Assembly: GCA_030142905.1 (NCBI GenBank)
Contig: JASJOG010000104.1
Coordinates: 397,001 to 461,000, forward strand
Reading direction: 5' to 3'
Origin: Heliopora coerulea
Lineage: Eukaryota; Cnidaria; Anthozoa; Scleralcyonacea; Helioporidae
DNA length: 64,000 nucleotides
Shown here: positions 60,419 to 64,000 of the stretch, piece after piece
Numbering within the stretch: position 1 is the stretch's first letter
Layout: each line of letters starts with the position of its first letter
Translations under genes and position numbers: made by a program
The notes under the pieces: model-generated
What the model saw: the letters and a program-made list of their open reading frames with translations, nothing else
What the model was told of the DNA's origin: nothing
Databases searched by the model: none

Positions 60419-60469
60419 CTGTGAAGAGAAGTAAAAGGACAGATTAATTAATTGGTTGGTTTACTAATT

Positions 60470-60850
60470 GATCGATAGATCGATGACTAATTGATTGATT
60501 TAATCCATCCATTGATCCATTTGTCTGTCTGTTCATTCATTCACTCTCTTGGTCCCACTAACTCATCCACCACTATACATCTACACTCTCACCCACTCAC
60601 TAAATCGCTCAATCACCCATGTACCAATTTATTCTGTCACTCACCCACCCACCTACTCAATCACACACTCACTCTCACCCACTCAATTACTCAGACACTT
60701 ATTCAATTACCCAAAATCCACTTGCTTCCCAATCACACCCCCACCCATATGCTGGTTCATTCTCTCACCCACCCACTTGGTGCTTCAATCACCCGCTCAC
60801 TTTTGTATTAATTTCTTTGATTACAATCTATTACTCACTAACAAAAAAAA
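60470..60850. repeat. Low-complexity CACTCACCCA / ATTGATCGAT tract
   Basis: Irregular short repeats of ATTGAT, then CACCCACTCA-like words. The long overlapping plus frames here (Thr/His/Pro/Leu-rich) are by-products. Confidence 0.7.
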
Positions 60851-61159
60851 ATCATATCTCTAAGTCATATAAACTGGAAAAATTTTATAGAATAGCTTAA
60901 CAGGGCAGCTTCAACTGGAAAACAATTATATTGGTAACTTTTGAAATAACTTCTGCAAGCAACCGAAAACTTTTGTGAGCAATTTCTGATGGGTGTGTGG
61001 CCATGCACCACTGGAGATGTGAGGAAAAAGGATGGAATGATGAGGGGGAAAGGATGATAGTGGACAGTGATTGAAGTCTGAGAGGCATTTATGAAAGAGA
61101 AATGAAGGCATAAAATCTTAATAAACAACTGGTGGAATTGTGGTACTCTTAAAGTTCAT

Positions 61160-61335
61160 ATATATATATATATATATATACATATATATATGTATGATGA
61201 AAAGTTTGTTCTCAAGCTTTTATCTCAGAAAATTTCTGAGCTCCTCAACGGGAATCGAACCCGTGTCTCCCGATTGCCGGTACGGTTGTTTTTAAAAGCT
61301 TGAGAACAAACTTTTCATCATACATATATCCAAGC
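61160..61335. repeat. (TA)n and tRNA-SINE between inverted repeats
   Basis: TGATGAAAAGTTTGTTCTCA AGCTTTTA at 61197 is repeated inverted at about 61295-61322. Between them, minus strand, lies the 3' half of the tRNA-SINE (ACGGGTTCGATTCCCGTTGA). TA runs flank it. Confidence 0.7.
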
Positions 61336-61414
61336 TTACGAACATCTACACTTAGTAAGATGAAATTTACTAATACATACATATATATATATAAGTAAAT
61401 ACAAAAGACAAAAT

Positions 61415-61520
61415 TTTGCTGTCACTATGAGTTTCACGCGCTCAGGCGATCATCAGGCAACTGATGATCGCCTGAGTGCGTGAAACTCAGAGTAGTGACA
61501 GCAAAATTTTGTCTTTTGTA
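61415..61520. repeat. Inverted pair of hammerhead-like motifs
   Basis: Plus strand from 61461: CTGATGA, a CGC/GCG stem, then GAAACTCAGAGTA. The inverse copy lies directly to the left (GTTTCACGCGCTCAGGCGAT CATCAG). Long arms (TTTTGTCTTTTGTATTTACT) extend outwards on both sides. Confidence 0.55.
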
Positions 61521-61599
61521 TTTACTTATTCGCTCTACCAGTAACGGTATTGAGCGCTCTATATTTTCATTCCAACGCTGTAACCTTCGTGGTACTCAT

Positions 61600-61603
61600 C
61601 ATT

Positions 61604-61638
<35 letters not shown>
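61600..61638. repeat. (TA)n microsatellite
   Basis: Uninterrupted TA run that also provides the TA target of the Tc1 element. Confidence 0.9.
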
Positions 61639-61642
<4 letters not shown>

Positions 61643-63052
61643 GGTGGGCAAAAAAAAGTGGCTATCGTCAAAAATATAGTCAATTTGATATAACTGTAAC
61701 TGGAAGAACAGAAATGAAAGAAAACCGTATATTTTTTAAAAGCTTTCTTGGAGGTCTGATTAAAAAGCTTTTGACATACTAATTTTAAGTGCTGGCATGG
61801 AACACACATAAATTCTTAATACTTTTTATGATAATGTCTTCTGCTAAACATAGTGCATTTTCTCCTATTTCTTACAAATTGGATGATATGAACTTGTCCA
61901 TTAAATTATCAAAATATTGCACATCCTACAATATTTAGTTGATTACTTAAGTACAAAATATTATTAGCCAAAAAACCAGTTACATGTGCAATTTTGAACG
62001 TTTTCATTGAGGTTTTATGTGAAAGTGATGTGGCTAGTAAGGGACTTAAAAAAGTCGGCACCGAGAAATCTGAGATGAAAATTAGAAGGAATCATGAAAT
62101 TCTTGTATTGCTTTAAGCTGGAATTACCACATGTACAGTTTCAAAAAAAATTCACATCGACCTGTTCTGGGAAAGAAAAAAACAAAAAAAGAACTTTGCA
62201 CTAAAGTAAATTGAGTGGAGATTGCAGTCATGATCCTGGTTCTGGATGGAAACTACCGATCAAAGTGACCTTTTAATTATTAAAACGTCCAAATCAGGCA
62301 CCCCAACAAAACATTAGCTAGTTGATAAACTAGAAGCTCAGACAGGGGTCAAATTTTCCGCCAAAACCATAAATCATCCCTTGAAAGTGAGAATTCAAAT
62401 GGAGAAGAAATCTGAGAAACCATTTGGAAGTGATAAGAATCGTTTACCGCGATTATCATCTGCTTGTGAGCACATTAGTGGGAATATTGATGAATGGGGA
62501 TGGGTTCTCCTAAATCCCATTGAGAATTTATGGGCTGAGTTGGACTGATTAACAAAAGACCAAAAGTTGGAAAATGAAAACGAACTTTCAGCAATAATCA
62601 AAAATGGATTAAAAACAATCACCAAAGAATACTTGCATCAGCTTATTGAAAGCATGCCTCGTTTATGCAAAGCTGTGATCAAATTGAAGAGAGTGCCAGC
62701 TTGGTATTGAATGGTACATACACTAGGCATGTACTTGAGTTACTGTTGTTGCCTGTAGTAGTTTGTAAATAAACTTTATTGGCGATTGTGCGAACAAAAT
62801 CATTAGAGTCAAAATGAAGGACATCAGAGATGTACCAGGAATTTGTAAACTATAATATAATTAAAAACTGCGTAACGTTTGTGAATTTCAAAAATCGGAT
62901 ATTAAGATTAAGATTTGAGATGATATTTGAAATTACTTACACGCATGCATCCTAAAACGATCATTCTTAACCACGTCTGTTCATCTTGTTATGATTATGT
63001 TACGTTAACCATAATTATTTAGGATGGCCACTTTTTTTTTGCTCACCCCCTG
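61638..63052 (+). mobile_element. Tc1-type transposon remnant
   Basis: TAGGGGGTGGGCAAAAAAAA GTGGC at the left; the right end is the complement of CAGGGGGTGAGCAAAAAAAA AGTGGCC; TA on both sides. The interior carries the two ends of a transposase; most of the catalytic domain is deleted. Confidence 0.85.
62240..62710 (+). pseudogene. Tc1 transposase remnant
   Basis: LLIIKTSKSGTPTK and LVDKLEAQTGVKFSAKTI at about 62268-62375 belong to the paired-type HTH domain, with one stop. VLLNPIENLWAELD at about 62500-62547 is the region of the last catalytic residue. It ends LIESMPRLCKAVIKLK ... WY and TGA at 62708-62710. The DDE middle is absent and stops interrupt both parts. Confidence 0.85.
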
Positions 63053-63056
63053 TATA

Positions 63057-63195
63057 TAGTAATAGTATTTCGCTTACCTCAAAACCGCAACAGTCTGTTT
63101 CATCCATGGGGAATCTTCACGCTTTTCCACCTGAAGATTCCCCACGGATGAAACAGACTGTTGCGGTTTTGAGGTAAGCGAAATACTATTACTAT
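63057..63195. repeat. Near-perfect inverted repeat with hammerhead-like core
   Basis: Arms of about 60 bp: ATAGTATTTCGCTTACCTCA AAACCGC at about 63064 and its complement at about 63165-63190. In the right arm CTGAAGA (63132), a TCC/GGA stem, then GAAACAGACTGTT has hammerhead-type order. (TA)n follows at 63230. Confidence 0.65.
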
Positions 63196-63226
63196 TTGTT
63201 CTACCTATATCGTAAACCAAGATATT

Positions 63227-63262
<36 letters not shown>

Positions 63263-63338
63263 TGTATATAGATAGTAATGGTCATGCTCTTAGTCTACTT
63301 ACTAAAAATCCTTTTCTGAGTCTACAACAACTATTATG

Positions 63339-63941
63339 CAGTGGCGCAGTGAGCAGAAGTGGCACTGGGGGTGAATTCCCAAAATGCTGCCACCCGGCAT
63401 ATTCCGTGGCCCTTGGGCGTGGCTTCCTAAGAAGATTTCAGAACATATTCGCAAAAATGAGGACAAAAAATTGCCATTTGATTGTTACAACTTTCTTTTG
63501 ATTGTTACATGACCTATACTGCATACATTCTTAACACAATATGTTTACATGTCCAGGAAAGAAAACTTAAGAAATGTCAACAAAATCTTTCTAAATAAAG
63601 CTATTTTTTATCATCTATTCAATGTTATTGCAATTGATTGGTGGATTAAATAACCAACACCAAAGTTAACTATTGAAAGGACATCTTGATTTTTCTGGCC
63701 TTCAGTGAAGCAAACTTGTACATGACATTGTCAAAATCAATAGAATTAGCCAGTTCATGTTTGATGGAGAGAATGGCTAGGCTGCTTATTCTAGACTGTA
63801 ACTTGTAAACTGTAAATAGGAAGCTCCATTGCGATTCAAACATGAAACCCTAAGTGCCATTCCAACCTAAAAGTGCTACCCACCAAAAATGTGCTGCCTC
63901 GGGCAACTGCCCCCCTCACCCCCCTGGTCACTATGCCACTG
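63339..63941. mobile_element. Non-autonomous hAT element, 603 bp, TSD CTATTATG
   Basis: CAGTGGCGCAGTGAGCAG at the left, the complement of CAGTGGCATAGTGACCAGG at the right; CTATTATG at 63331-63338 and 63942-63949. No coding capacity. Confidence 0.88.
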
Positions 63942-64000
63942 CTATTATGGTTGCTACATGTAACCTTTGCTTCACCATGTGTAGGAATTCAAAGGGTAAC

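Noticed and set aside
60491..60900. Overlapping Thr/His/Leu-rich plus-strand frames
   Set aside because: Low-complexity CACTCACCCA tract; three frames are open at once, which indicates composition rather than coding.

Overview
The window is nuclear DNA of an animal, most likely an anthozoan cnidarian (stony coral or close relative). The basis is metazoan-type genes with many short exons and consensus GT-AG introns, AT-rich sequence, interstitial TTAGGG-like repeats, and a repeat complement of BEL/Pao, Penelope-like, hAT, Tc1, pogo and tRNA-SINE elements. The species cannot be fixed from the sequence alone.

Four host genes are supported, all on the minus strand. (1) 9043-32591: a complete 13-exon enolase-superfamily gene of the ENOSF1 / L-fuconate dehydratase type. 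I joined it exon by exon; the coding exons sum to 1338 nt in one frame (445 aa). Three exons are micro-exons (27, 41 and 32 bp), and the last exon lies across a 15.5 kb intron that contains a whole LTR retrotransposon. (2) 34937-40987: a complete 5-exon ABHD6-like alpha/beta hydrolase (330 aa). (3) 43639-50201: a tandem paralogue of (2) with the same exon architecture, whose first coding exon I could not find. (4) 56008-60418: two large exons of an unrecognised gene. Each exon begins with the same cysteine motif, C-x2-C-x9-C-x23-C-x2-C, followed by long low-complexity charged sequence; its 5' exons lie to the right. A possible small secreted-protein exon is at 8117-8347.

Much of the rest is mobile DNA. 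1-5180: nested transposons with 8-bp target duplications, including a 3.2 kb element (152-3336) with a decayed integrase-like DDE transposase; most of this block is duplicated at 22568-24238. 7023-7511: reverse-transcriptase fragment between inverted repeats. 10152-16026: near-complete BEL/Pao element that landed in a second integrase-like transposase remnant. 16378-16725: LINE 3' end. 18229-18851: tRNA-SINE cluster with a 172-bp perfect palindrome. 21229-22325: internally deleted hAT with a BED finger. 48422-49440: pogo-type element carrying a HIRAN-like ORF. 51030-51890: LINE endonuclease remnant. 61638-63052: Tc1 remnant. Several MITE families recur throughout: TTAA-bounded elements, hAT-type CAGxGGCG elements, and hairpin elements with telomere-like loops.

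The hydrolase pair looks like a local duplication. Nothing in the sequence links the four genes in one pathway. The most unusual items are the two-copy cysteine motif gene, the integrase-like transposon with defined ends, and hammerhead-like CUGANGA...GAAAC cores in inverted pairs near (TA)n tracts.
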